Assembly (NCBI RefSeq): GCF_000455345.1
Contig: NZ_HG315690.1
Location: 1,437,334 to 1,501,333, forward strand
Direction: 5' to 3'
Source: Halopiger goleimassiliensis
Lineage (GTDB): Archaea > Halobacteriota > Halobacteria > Halobacteriales > Natrialbaceae
DNA length: 64,000 nt
The notes under the pieces are model-generated. The model ran no database searches, was not told the origin of the DNA, and was given only the letters and a program-made list of their open reading frames with translations. Both the position numbers and the translations under genes were made by a program. Positions within the stretch are counted from its first letter, which is position 1. Every line of letters starts with the position of its first letter. Positions 46,517-55,039 of this stretch are shown in pieces.

Positions 46517-46687
46517 ATGGCGTCCAGTACCGATACTTCGACGGCGGTCGACGATGAGGTCCGGCAGCTGTACGAACGGTATCAGGAAGCCGAGAGCGAC
46601 GCCGAACGACGCGAAATCGCTCTCGAGATGGGAAAACTCGACGGACGCCGTCACGCGGAGATTTACGCCGCGCTCGAAGACGAGTGA
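46517..46687 (+). CDS. Small helical protein downstream of the Doc-like gene
   Basis: 56 aa, MASSTDTSTAVDDEVRQLYE followed by amphipathic helices rich in Glu and Arg (YQEAESDAERREIALEMGK) and ending AALEDE. It starts 30 nt after the Doc-like stop on the same strand and may be its antitoxin or simply a companion; no DNA-binding domain is visible. Unrecognised family. A ctgaatcg sequence precedes the ATG with no clear Shine-Dalgarno motif. Confidence 0.5.
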   Translation: MASSTDTSTAVDDEVRQLYERYQEAESDAERREIALEMGKLDGRRHAEIYAALEDE

Positions 46688-46726
46688 GCGCTCTCGTTTC
46701 TGGGTAAAAACGACGTCAGACGGCAG

Positions 46727-47143
46727 TCACCGAACGATCGTCACCGGCACGGACGCCCGGCGGGCGACGGTCTCGGCGACGCTGCCCAGCAGGACGCGGG
46801 CCGCACCGGAGCGACCGCGGCTGCCGATGACGATCCGGTCGACGCCCTCCTCGTCAGCGAAGCGGACGATCTCTCGCGGGGCGTTGCCAACCGTCGTCTC
46901 CGTGTCCAGCGAGACGCCGTACTCCCCCGCGAGTTCTGCGGCGTCCTCGAGCAGCGCGTCGGCGACCTGCTGGCGCGACTCGAGGACCGCGTCGTAGGCG
47001 TAGATCCCACCCTCGCTGTAGGGGCCGGCACCGGGATCGACCACGTGCAACGCCGTGATCGACGCGTCGGGGTGTTCGCGAGCGGCGAACTCGAGGGCGG
47101 CGCGGGCCTGCTCGGAGTCGTCCATCGGGACGAGAACGTGCAT
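46727..47143 (-). CDS. Universal stress protein (UspA family)
   Basis: 138 aa. MHVLVPMDDSEQARAALEFA at the N terminus and the ATP-binding loop IGSRGRSGAARVLLGSVAE (G-2x-G-9x-G-S/T) near the C terminus, then VPVTIVR. This is an ATP-binding type Usp. Function in stress tolerance is inferred from the family. It is followed by the gap to the small Doc-associated gene (convergent) and lies 86 nt downstream of the AI-2E-type gene on the same strand. Confidence 0.9.
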   Translation of the reverse strand: MHVLVPMDDSEQARAALEFAAREHPDASITALHVVDPGAGPYSEGGIYAYDAVLESRQQVADALLEDAAELAGEYGVSLDTETTVGNAPREIVRFADEEGVDRIVIGSRGRSGAARVLLGSVAETVARRASVPVTIVR

Positions 47144-47228
47144 ACCGGCTCTTCGACTGGTACCGTCATAAGCGCGGGGAGAATTCCCGCCGTGGCGAAT
47201 CCCCCGACCACCGTCGGCCGCCGGCACC

Positions 47229-48248
47229 TCAGGTGCCCTCCGCGCCGTTCGCGAGTCGCTCGTAGTGTTCGTCGGCGACGTCGACCACCGCGAGGAGGGC
47301 ACCGAGCACCACGGGGCCGTAGAACAGCCCCATCACGCCGAAGGCGTAGATGCCGCCGAGGACGCCGAGGATGATGACCGCCGGACTCAACTGGGCGTAG
47401 CGGTCGACGACGATCGGCCGGAGGTAGTCGTCGGAGACGCTGACGATGACGAGGCAGTAGACCGCCAGCGCGACCGCGAGGATCGGTTCGCCCGTCACGA
47501 ACAGGTAACCGACCGCCGGCCCCCACACCAGGAACGCGCCGATCAGTGGCACGAGCGCGAAGATGATCATCACGAACGTCCAGAACGTGGCGTTCGGGAT
47601 GCCGGTCGCGAACAGCCCCAGGCCGGCGATGATCCCCTGGACGATCGCGATCAGCACGTGGCCGGCCAGGACGGCCCACATGACGTTCTCGAGTTGGGTG
47701 TAGAGGTCGTCCTGGACGTCGTCGGGCAGCGGCGTCCGCTGGCGGAGCCAGGCGACCAGCGAGTCGCCGTTCTTGAGCAGGTAGTACAGCAAGAACAGCG
47801 CCAGCCCCAGTCCGATCATCGTGTGGGTGAGTACGTCGAACCAGGTCCTGGTCTGCTCCACCAGGATCGACCCGATCTGCTCGGTCGAGTCCGACAGCGT
47901 CCCCGCGACGTCGACTTCGATCCCGAGTTGCTCCTGCAGGTAGCCCTCGATCTCGTCGATCCCGAGGTTCGCCGGATCGACGTTCTGGAGGATCGACGCC
48001 GCCTCCCCTGCGACGACTACCGCGACGATCGCGAACGGGAGCAGGAGACCCACGACCGCGAGGAGGACGAGCAGGAACGCGGCGATGCCCGGCGAAACGG
48101 TCCCCTCGAGTCGTCGCTGGAGCGGATACAGCACGAACGCGACGAGGATCGCTCCCAGAATGAAGCCGAGAAACGGCGTCACGAGCTGCCAGGAGAGGTA
48201 GGCCAGGATCGCCACGAGCGCGAGCAACGTCCCGGTGCTTCGGTTCAC
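47229..48248 (-). CDS. AI-2E family transporter-like membrane protein
   Basis: 339 aa with about eight membrane segments; N-terminal LLALVAILAYLSWQLVTPFLGF and the conserved PLQRRLEG, the long extracytosolic-type helical segment (about 90-150), GLGLALFLLYYLLKNG and LVPLIGAFLVWGPAVGYLF are family features. The start is GTG (48248), preceded by a short Arg-rich stretch not in the family. Substrate is uncertain: members include quorum-signal exporters and Na+/H+ antiporters. Usp lies downstream on the same strand. Confidence 0.85.
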   Translation of the reverse strand: MNRSTGTLLALVAILAYLSWQLVTPFLGFILGAILVAFVLYPLQRRLEGTVSPGIAAFLLVLLAVVGLLLPFAIVAVVVAGEAASILQNVDPANLGIDEIEGYLQEQLGIEVDVAGTLSDSTEQIGSILVEQTRTWFDVLTHTMIGLGLALFLLYYLLKNGDSLVAWLRQRTPLPDDVQDDLYTQLENVMWAVLAGHVLIAIVQGIIAGLGLFATGIPNATFWTFVMIIFALVPLIGAFLVWGPAVGYLFVTGEPILAVALAVYCLVIVSVSDDYLRPIVVDRYAQLSPAVIILGVLGGIYAFGVMGLFYGPVVLGALLAVVDVADEHYERLANGAEGT

Positions 48249-48466
48249 ACGCGTTCGTCCACAGTGGCCGCGATAAAGGTGGGCCTGACATGTCCCGGGT
48301 CCTGACGGTCCCTCGAGCCGGTAGTCGTCCCTGCTCCGGCCGGACGCGAGGCTCGGGCGTCGACGTGACCGATCGTCTCTCGAGCGGCCGGACATATTCC
48401 GGCCGACGACTGTCGGGTTCAGCCGTCACAGGAGTTGAAGGGACTGGTAGGCGAAGGTCGTGCTAG

Positions 48467-49204
48467 ATGTCCACGCAGCTCGATCCCTGCTCGCTCTCGG
48501 CCGAACTCTGTTACACGGTCAAGACGGGCGGCGACGCCGACCGGTTGCGGACGCGGCTCGCGACGCTCGAGCGATCGCGGCTGGATCGGGCGCTGTCGAC
48601 GCGACCCCGGAAACTCGCCTTCTGGCTCAACTGCTACAACGCCTACGGGCAACTGCTGTTCGAGGAACACGAGGAGTCGCTGCTCGAGGCCGGTCCGCTC
48701 GCCCGCTGGGCGTTTTTCGCTCGCGATCGAATCCCGGTCGGGGGCGTCTGGCTGAGTCTCAACGACGTCGAACACGGGCTTCTCCGGTCGTCGAAACACC
48801 GCTGGGGGATGGGCTACCTGCCACGACCGTTTCCCTCGTCGTTCGAGCGGCAGTTCCGGCTCCCGGAGTGCGATCCACGGATCCACTTCGCGCTCTCCCG
48901 CGGCGGCGAGAACTGTCCGCCGATCACGGTCTACTCCCCCGCCAGCGTCGACGACGAACTCGAGGTCGCTGTCGAGTGGTTCCTGGAGGAGAACGTCGAC
49001 TACGACGCGGAGTCCGACGTCGCCACGATTCCGCGGCTGTTCTGGCGCTACCGGGGCGACTTCGGCGACGTGCGGGGCATCATCGACTTCCTGCAGCGGT
49101 ACAACGCGATCCCGGCCGACGCCCGCCCGACGCTGACCTACGAGGCACTCGACCGCGCCCCGGAGTTCGACGCCGACCTCGAGTTCGACGATCTGCGACC
49201 CTGA
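48467..49204 (+). CDS. DUF547 family protein
   Basis: 245 aa. Conserved DUF547 stretches are KLAFWLNCYNAYGQLLFEE, WLSLNDVEHGLLRSSKHRW, DPRIHFALSRGGENCPPITVYSPAS and a C-terminal IIDFLQRY. The fold is transglutaminase-like, with Cys in NCYNAY and His in IHFAL as possible catalytic residues. Substrate unknown. No signal peptide; probably cytosolic. It has no close operon partner and converges with the amphi-Trp gene (40 nt apart). Confidence 0.85.
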   Translation: MSTQLDPCSLSAELCYTVKTGGDADRLRTRLATLERSRLDRALSTRPRKLAFWLNCYNAYGQLLFEEHEESLLEAGPLARWAFFARDRIPVGGVWLSLNDVEHGLLRSSKHRWGMGYLPRPFPSSFERQFRLPECDPRIHFALSRGGENCPPITVYSPASVDDELEVAVEWFLEENVDYDAESDVATIPRLFWRYRGDFGDVRGIIDFLQRYNAIPADARPTLTYEALDRAPEFDADLEFDDLRP

Positions 49205-49243
49205 TCACCGCGTCGAGGACACACATCGCGGAGGGGCGGCGGG

Positions 49244-49963
49244 TCAGTTCCCGTCGCTGCGTTCCTCGACTCGTGCCGTCGGAGCGGCCCGCATCACGCC
49301 CCTGGCGGCGCGTTTGGCGTTGCGCTTCGAGGTGTATCCCTCGCCGCTGTCGGCGACGATGTTCCCGTTCCAGTGGACCAGTCGCCAGCGCCACTCGCCC
49401 GCCCGGTCCTCGTAGACTTCGAATCGACTCGTCCGTTCCGCCCGGTCGCCATCAGCGGCGTCGTCACCTGTCGCCCCGCCTCCACCCTCGTCCTCGTCCC
49501 TTCCCCGGGCGACAGCCTCCGGCGGCGCGGCCGCCGCAACCGCCTCGGACGGTCGCTCCTCGTCCTGCAGGCCGTCGTGGGGAGCGATCACCGTCACGTC
49601 CTCGTCCGCCACGGGTTCGGTCGCCCCATCCGCGGTATCGTCCGCGTCGGCCGTGGAATCGTCCGCATCCGCTGATTCCGCGTCGCCCGCCGTCGCATCG
49701 ACGGTCACGCTCGAACCGTCGGCGTCGTCCCACTCGAGTTCGAGTTCGAGTTCGCTCACCGGCGGATCGGCGTCGGGGTCGTGTTCGATCTCGAGGCCCG
49801 CCGTGACGCGGGCGGGAACCCTGATCGTCGCACTCCCGTCCGCTCCGTGGACGTGCAGCGGTTCCTCACGCTCGAGCGCGCCAGCGAGCCGTCTACAGAG
49901 GGTAGCGGCCGCCGCGCGGTCGGCTGTCCACTCGAGTTCGAAGTCGGTCGGTGCGTCGGCCAT
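49244..49963 (-). CDS. amphi-Trp domain fused to HVO_2922/DUF1508-type domain
   Basis: 239 aa in three parts. Residues 1-90 (FELEWTADRAAAATLCRRLAGALE... with VSELELELEW) form an amphi-Trp-like domain; 90-185 is an acidic, Ala/Asp-rich linker; 185-239 is a DUF1508/YegP-like module (FEVYEDRAGEWRWRLVHWNGNIVADSGEGY followed by KRNAKRAARGV). The two domains are usually separate proteins. Function unknown, though YegP-like modules often appear in stress-response proteins. Convergent with the DUF547 gene. Confidence 0.75.
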   Translation of the reverse strand: MADAPTDFELEWTADRAAAATLCRRLAGALEREEPLHVHGADGSATIRVPARVTAGLEIEHDPDADPPVSELELELEWDDADGSSVTVDATAGDAESADADDSTADADDTADGATEPVADEDVTVIAPHDGLQDEERPSEAVAAAAPPEAVARGRDEDEGGGGATGDDAADGDRAERTSRFEVYEDRAGEWRWRLVHWNGNIVADSGEGYTSKRNAKRAARGVMRAAPTARVEERSDGN

Positions 49964-50076
49964 ACGGACTCGTTCACCGGGGAGCGGGATATAGGATGGC
50001 CCCCGGTAACCGATCCCCGGCCCCACGCGCGGCGCTGGTCGGAGTACTTTTGTCGGTTCGCCGTCTTCGGTCGCCC

Positions 50077-50886
50077 GTGACTCCAGGCCAGCACGGCGGC
50101 ACCGACGACGGCGTCCTCGAGCGGGACGACCACACCTGCCGTCGGTGTGGGACGACCGCCGACGAGGACCCCCGCGGACTGCGGCGGTATCCGGTCGGCG
50201 AACCCGCACTCGACGGCCCCGTCCACGAAAGCGCGCTCGTGACCGTCTGCTCGGGCTGTTACGATGCACTCTGTGAGCCCCCAAGCGGCGAGGGCGTGAC
50301 CGACGCGGCGACGCTGTTCGACCACGTGAAGACGACGACCGAGCGCGAAGGCGTCACCGTCTCGGCGGTCGCGGCGTTCGCGTCGCTCGTCACGGGCGTT
50401 CCGGACGCGATCGAATCGGCCGACGACCCCGATACGGACTCGATCGGCGAGATCGGTGCCGAGTATCGCCAGGCCCGCCGCGAAGTACTGTTGGCGATCG
50501 ACTCCGTCGACGCGAGCCTCGAGCCGCTCCACGACGTCGACCACGACGCCCTGGAGCCGTCGGTCGCGGACGCGCTCGGCGAGTTCACCGGGACGACGAC
50601 GAAACTCCAGTCGGAACTGCGCGGCATCGTCGCCCTCGGCGAGACCGTCGTCGCTGGCCTCGATCGCTGTCCCGGCTGTTTCGATCCGCTGGTTCCGGGC
50701 AACGACCGCTGTGCGGTCTGCGGGCTCGAGCCACGCGACACGAGCGACTGGGAAGACGCCGACGGAACCGTCGCGTTCGAGTCGCTGTACGACGCGATCA
50801 ACGAGACCCTTCAGACGGCCTCGAACACGACCGAGGCCCTGACAGAGCGGACGACGGCCGTCGCCGAGCAGTTGCGGGACGCGTAG
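50077..50886 (+). CDS. HNH-like zinc protein with C-terminal zinc ribbon
   Basis: 269 aa from GTG at 50077. The N terminus has LERDDHTCRRCGTTADED and CSGCYDALCEP, an HNH-type zinc knuckle pair (CxxC...CxxC with H between). A central helical region follows (IGEIGAEYRQARREVLLAIDSVD), then a second ribbon DRCPGCFDPLVPGNDRCAVCGLEP. Two separated zinc sites on a helical body suggest DNA or protein binding; nuclease activity is not assured since the second HNH His/Asn is unclear. The GTG start is inferred from similarity onset. Confidence 0.65.
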   Translation: MTPGQHGGTDDGVLERDDHTCRRCGTTADEDPRGLRRYPVGEPALDGPVHESALVTVCSGCYDALCEPPSGEGVTDAATLFDHVKTTTEREGVTVSAVAAFASLVTGVPDAIESADDPDTDSIGEIGAEYRQARREVLLAIDSVDASLEPLHDVDHDALEPSVADALGEFTGTTTKLQSELRGIVALGETVVAGLDRCPGCFDPLVPGNDRCAVCGLEPRDTSDWEDADGTVAFESLYDAINETLQTASNTTEALTERTTAVAEQLRDA

Positions 50887-51105
50887 CGACTCGGTACCCG
50901 TTCCACGGCGGGCGCGCTTCTACGACGCGGTGAACCAAGGACGAAACCGAGGTGCCGATCGGGGAGCCCCGGGAACCCGCAAGCCAGCGCTACGGCAACT
51001 GGTGCTGCGAGAACTGGGGCGAGATGTGGAGAACTATCGAACGACCGTCCCGCCCAGTCTCTGTTCTCCGAAGGGTTTTGTCGTCAAAGAGATGAAAGAA
51101 CTCGT

Positions 51106-51696
51106 ATGGACTGGCAGGATATCAACCGGGAGGAAATCGAACGTCGGCGCGACCGCTTGTTGGATTCCTTCGGTGAGGCTCCAGTACACGAACGGCACGA
51201 TAGGCCGGAGCCCGAACAGTTCGAGGAATGGATGCAGATGTCTAAAGACGGCTATATCGGTAGTGCCTACGCGCTCATCAAGCGTTCGCCAGACGACGTG
51301 CCTCCCCTTACGGAATCGCTGGCCGTTGAAGGCGAGGAGCGAGAGCGCGTGTTGCTAATCTTGGGACGTGGAGAATCCGAATGGGGCGTTCCTGGCGGTG
51401 GACGAGAAGCTGACGAGCTGATGGAACAGACCGTCCACCGGGAAGTAACCGAGGAGGTCGGGCTGAGTATCTCCCTGCGGGGTATCAATCACATGCGTCA
51501 CGAAATTGCCACCTGTAACGGGTACGACGAGCGGCTCCACGTTCTCCGCGTGTTCTTTCGCGCCGACTACGAGGATGGCTCGATTACAATTCACCCCGGC
51601 GAACTCAACGGTGCGGCGTGGTTCGCTACTCCACCGACGTCCGAACGGTTGCTCCCGGCCACGCAGCGATTACTCGAGGGGTGGGGCAACGAATGA
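51106..51696 (+). CDS. NUDIX hydrolase
   Basis: 196 aa. The NUDIX box GGREADELMEQTVHREVTEE followed by VGL matches Gx5Ex7REUxEExGU exactly. It is preceded by WGVPGG and followed by a beta-rich half (HVLRVFFRADYEDG). The substrate class (nucleoside diphosphate derivatives) cannot be read from sequence. The N-terminal ~55 residues are an extra charged region. GC content is slightly lower than its neighbours'. The stretch 50887-51105 shows no gene. Confidence 0.88.
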   Translation: MDWQDINREEIERRRDRLLDSFGEAPVHERHDRPEPEQFEEWMQMSKDGYIGSAYALIKRSPDDVPPLTESLAVEGEERERVLLILGRGESEWGVPGGGREADELMEQTVHREVTEEVGLSISLRGINHMRHEIATCNGYDERLHVLRVFFRADYEDGSITIHPGELNGAAWFATPPTSERLLPATQRLLEGWGNE

Positions 51697-51831
51697 AGAG
51701 CGACGAGTAGTAGACCGTCCGCTGTATCTAACTTCTGCGTAGACAACTACCCCGGCTTCGCCCGAACGGTGACCGCCAACCGGCTGACACGCATCGCCGG
51801 ACGGCGCGTCGGAACCGCGCGCGTCGCCCGA

Positions 51832-52560
51832 TTAGAGGTTCGTCGCCGCCTCGAGCGTGATGTCGATGGCGCGGCCGACGTTGTTCTTGGCCTTGTCGGG
51901 GAGTTCGTCGTCCTCGGTGTCGGTACCCTTCTGGGTGCCCTCCACGAGGTTGCCGTCGACGGTACAGATCGCGCCGGCGCGCAGCCCCTTCCGGCGGGCC
52001 AGCGTGAACAGCGCGGCGGCCTCCATCTCGACGCAGAGCAGGCCGGCGTCCTCCCAGTCGGCGACGTGTTCGTCCGTCTCGGCGTAGAAGGCGTCGTCGG
52101 AGACGATCGGCCCGACGTGGACGTCCTCGCCGTTCTCCTCGGCGGCGTCGACCAGCGCCGAGAGCGCCTCGTAGTCCGGAACCGCGGGGTACTCGGCGTC
52201 CTCGTAGCGCTTGGTCGTCCCCTCGTTTTTCGCCGCGCCCGTCGCGACGACCATGTCGCCGATCTCGATGTCCGACTGGAGCGCGCCCGTGGTGCCGACG
52301 CGCAGGAACGTCTCGACGCCGACGTTCGCGAGTTCCTCGAGCGCGATCGCCGCGGAGGGACAGCCGATCCCCGTCGAGCAGATCGTTAGCTCGCGGCCCT
52401 CGTAGGTGGCGTTGACGACCTTGTACTCCCGGTTCTCGGCGATCGTCTCGCTATCGTCGCAGTGGTCGGCGATCCGATCGACGCGGCCGGGATCGCCCGG
52501 CACGAGCGCGAGATCCGTCAGGTCCCCCTCTTCGACCAGCAGGTGTGGTTGCGTACCCAT
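51832..52560 (-). CDS. udp: Uridine phosphorylase-family nucleoside phosphorylase
   Basis: 242 aa, PNP_UDP family: VPGDPGRVDRIADH at the N terminus, STGIGCPSAAIALEELA (phosphate and ribose site), LRVGTTGALQ and CVEMEAAALFTLARRKG (ribose-binding Met-Glu). The hexameric enzyme splits uridine or another nucleoside to base and ribose 1-phosphate. The ATG at 52560 is used. A PfkB-type sugar kinase lies 590 nt upstream on the same strand, which suits the haloarchaeal route from ribose 1-phosphate. Confidence 0.92.
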   Translation of the reverse strand: MGTQPHLLVEEGDLTDLALVPGDPGRVDRIADHCDDSETIAENREYKVVNATYEGRELTICSTGIGCPSAAIALEELANVGVETFLRVGTTGALQSDIEIGDMVVATGAAKNEGTTKRYEDAEYPAVPDYEALSALVDAAEENGEDVHVGPIVSDDAFYAETDEHVADWEDAGLLCVEMEAAALFTLARRKGLRAGAICTVDGNLVEGTQKGTDTEDDELPDKAKNNVGRAIDITLEAATNL

Positions 52561-52700
52561 ACCCGCGGATTTCGCCGGTGGCGAGAAAAAAGGTTCGAGA
52601 GCCGATCGGGAGTCGGGGTTGCGCGTCGCGTCACCGGTGGTCGTCCCGTTGTATGGCGACCCGTCTCGCGGTTCCGACGGGAGCGGCACACGCAACCGAC

Positions 52701-52997
52701 TCAGTTCGTCGGCATCACCTCGATCCGATCCGGACCGACGGCGACCAGCGCGTCCTCGACGACGAACTCGAGACGTGCTGCCGGTCGGTCGCTCCCCGCA
52801 TCGGTGAACAACGCATCCAGCGCTTCCGGATCGACGTAGTCGTACAGACGGACGTTCGACGCGGTGACGTCCTCGTCGTAGTATCGTGCGAGTGCTGTCG
52901 CCACAGCGATGCTCGGCGGTTCCCCCTCGGTTCGGTCGTATCGAACGCGCTGACCGGACTCGCGTTCGGACGACTCGCGGATCCTTCCTTCCGTCAT
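52701..52997 (-). CDS. HalOD1 output-domain protein
   Basis: 98 aa. The stretch PPSIAVATALARYYDEDVTA, followed by LYDYVDPEALDALF and FVVEDALVAVGPDRIEV, is the haloarchaeal output domain HalOD1 found in stand-alone form and at the ends of signalling proteins. It is not preceded by a sensor domain here. Role unknown. It lies 140 nt upstream of udp on the same strand, and 152 nt downstream of the PfkB gene. Confidence 0.85.
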   Translation of the reverse strand: MTEGRIRESSERESGQRVRYDRTEGEPPSIAVATALARYYDEDVTASNVRLYDYVDPEALDALFTDAGSDRPAARLEFVVEDALVAVGPDRIEVMPTN

Positions 52998-53149
52998 GTC
53001 TCTCCGTCACGTCTCCGTGACTGTTCACTCGGATGACCAACGGCCCGCCGTTTATAGTTACCGTCAGACGACACCTGATGAGAACCGAGCAAGCCGACGC
53101 CGTCGGTTGATTTTCACGATCGTTCCTCCGGGACGTGGCCGACGGAACG

Positions 53150-54031
53150 TCAGTACTGCGATCGGAGGAACTCCGCGACCGTCTCCCGAGTCGGCGCGCT
53201 CCGGGCACCCTCCCGACTCGCCGTCAGGGCACCGCAGGCGTTGGCGTACTCGAGCGCCCGTTCGACGTCGTCCTCGCGCAGGACGACCGCGATGAAGCCG
53301 GCCGCGAAGGCGTCGCCCGCACCGGCCGTGTCGACGGGGTCGACGTCGAAACCGGGATGGGTGTACGAGCCGGTCGGCGTGTGGACCGTCGCGCCGTCGC
53401 CGCCCTGCTTGACGACGACGATCCGATCGTAGACGTCCGAGCCGACGTACTCGTCCTCGAGCAGGGCGGCGACCTCCCGATCGTTGGCGAAGACGACGTC
53501 GCTTTCCTCGAGCGCGCGGCTGTAGTCGCGGTCGGCGAGGCGGCGGCCGGGGTCGAAGCTGACGGTCCCGCCGGCCTCGCTCGCGAGGGTGGCGATCCGT
53601 GCGGCGGTGTCGGGTCGCTGGCTCGTCAGGTGGACGTGGTCGGCCGCGCGAACGCGCTCGGGGTCGACGTCGTCCGGTTCGACGGCCTCGTTGCTGCCGT
53701 CGTTACCCAGCACGGCGACTTCGCCGTCGTCGTCGACGATGAGGTACTTGACCGCCGTCTCCGCCCCCTCGATAACGCGGAGGCCGCCGAGCGAGACGCC
53801 GGCCGCCTCGAGTTCACGGCGGGCGAGTAGGCCGTTGTCGTCGTCGCCGACGCTGCCGATCAACCCGGTGTCGACCTCGAGGCCGGCCAGTGCGGCGGCG
53901 ACGTTGGCCGCGCTGCCGCCGCCGGATTGTCGCTGGGAACGGATCGACGCCTCGCCGTCGGGTTCGGGCAGGCGGTCGACGCGAAGCGTCACGTCCCAGT
54001 TGACGTGGCCGGCAGTGAGCACCCTGACCAT
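53150..54031 (-). CDS. PfkB-family sugar kinase (candidate ribose-1-phosphate kinase)
   Basis: 293 aa ribokinase fold. N-terminal substrate motif GGGSAANVAAALAGL, and the anion-hole/catalytic base motif DTAGAGDAFAAGF near residue 240 (Asp base). The set VNWDVTLRVDRLPEPDGEA at the N terminus also fits. A nearby uridine phosphorylase suggests the substrate is ribose 1-phosphate in the haloarchaeal pentose-bisphosphate route; ribokinase or fructose kinase remain possible. Ends with a short basic tail. Confidence 0.85.
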   Translation of the reverse strand: MVRVLTAGHVNWDVTLRVDRLPEPDGEASIRSQRQSGGGSAANVAAALAGLEVDTGLIGSVGDDDNGLLARRELEAAGVSLGGLRVIEGAETAVKYLIVDDDGEVAVLGNDGSNEAVEPDDVDPERVRAADHVHLTSQRPDTAARIATLASEAGGTVSFDPGRRLADRDYSRALEESDVVFANDREVAALLEDEYVGSDVYDRIVVVKQGGDGATVHTPTGSYTHPGFDVDPVDTAGAGDAFAAGFIAVVLREDDVERALEYANACGALTASREGARSAPTRETVAEFLRSQY

Positions 54032-54068
54032 GCGCGGACTCGAACAGAGGGGAGCGGACGGGAAAAGT

Positions 54069-54890
54069 CTAGCCGACCATAAACAGCAGGACGTTGTGAA
54101 CCCCCGGACCGAGACCGACCGCCGCGATGAACGCGAGCAGGAGTCTGGCCTGGCGCGGGGCCTCCTCGACGAACTCCCGGAACAGCCCGAGAACGACCAT
54201 CGCGAGGCCGACCTTCACGAGAACGAACAGCCAGCCGGCCCCGATGTACTCGGCGGTCGGCAGGTCCGCCGCGGTGTCGAGGACGATCTGCGAGAGCGGG
54301 ACCTCCTCGCCGGCCCGCATGACGTCGTAGCCGACGGCCGTCGAGACCCCGTCGAGTGCGTGTCCGAAGACGACGATCGCACCGGTGACGCCCGTCGTCG
54401 CCGCGACCTCCGTGAACGAGAGCCCGAGTGCGAGCCAGGCCAGCGCGGTGACGACGCCGGCGACGACGACCGAGATGACCGGCCAGAACGGCTGGAAGGT
54501 CCCCCCGTTCAAGCCGGTGACGGTCGCGAACCCGGCGAAAACCACGAAGAAGCCGCTACCCGCGATCAACGGCACCCGTTCGTTAGTCGGTTGGAGGCCT
54601 GCCGCGTGCAGGAAGATCCCCACGATCCACGCCAGCCCCATAATCACCGCCGTGACGAGATAGACGCTCGGCGTCGCGAACAGGATCTCGATCGAGTCCG
54701 GAAACGCCCCCAGTCGGTGGAGGACGTGTAACGTCGACCCGAACAGCATCCACGGCGCGAACGCCAGGATCGTCCGATCCGATACCGGTGGATCCAGCGA
54801 CCACAGGAACGCGACGACCCCGGCCAGGATCACCACCGTCGGACCGAGCAGGTACCACGGCGGGAGGACGAACCCCTCTGGAAGCACCAT
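54069..54890 (-). CDS. DUF63 family membrane protein
   Basis: 273 aa with about eight membrane segments, including GPTVVILAGVVAFLWSL, LATPSVYLVTAVIMGLAWIVG-type stretches, and a conserved GHALDGVSTAVGYD loop that marks DUF63 (archaeal integral membrane proteins). A second conserved loop is GAGWLFVLVKVGLAM. Function unknown. It ends 37 nt before the PfkB gene on the same strand and may be co-transcribed with it. Confidence 0.85.
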   Translation of the reverse strand: MVLPEGFVLPPWYLLGPTVVILAGVVAFLWSLDPPVSDRTILAFAPWMLFGSTLHVLHRLGAFPDSIEILFATPSVYLVTAVIMGLAWIVGIFLHAAGLQPTNERVPLIAGSGFFVVFAGFATVTGLNGGTFQPFWPVISVVVAGVVTALAWLALGLSFTEVAATTGVTGAIVVFGHALDGVSTAVGYDVMRAGEEVPLSQIVLDTAADLPTAEYIGAGWLFVLVKVGLAMVVLGLFREFVEEAPRQARLLLAFIAAVGLGPGVHNVLLFMVG

Positions 54891-55039
54891 GGTTCCCAGT
54901 GGGTCACACCAGTGACTAACACTTTCCGGTTCTCAGCAGTTCTCGTCGGCGAACCGATTCGACGCGCTCGAGTGCGATACGAACCGAAACCCCATCCTGC
55001 TGCCGACGGTGTGGGCTGGACGGTCAGGTCCGGCAGCGA

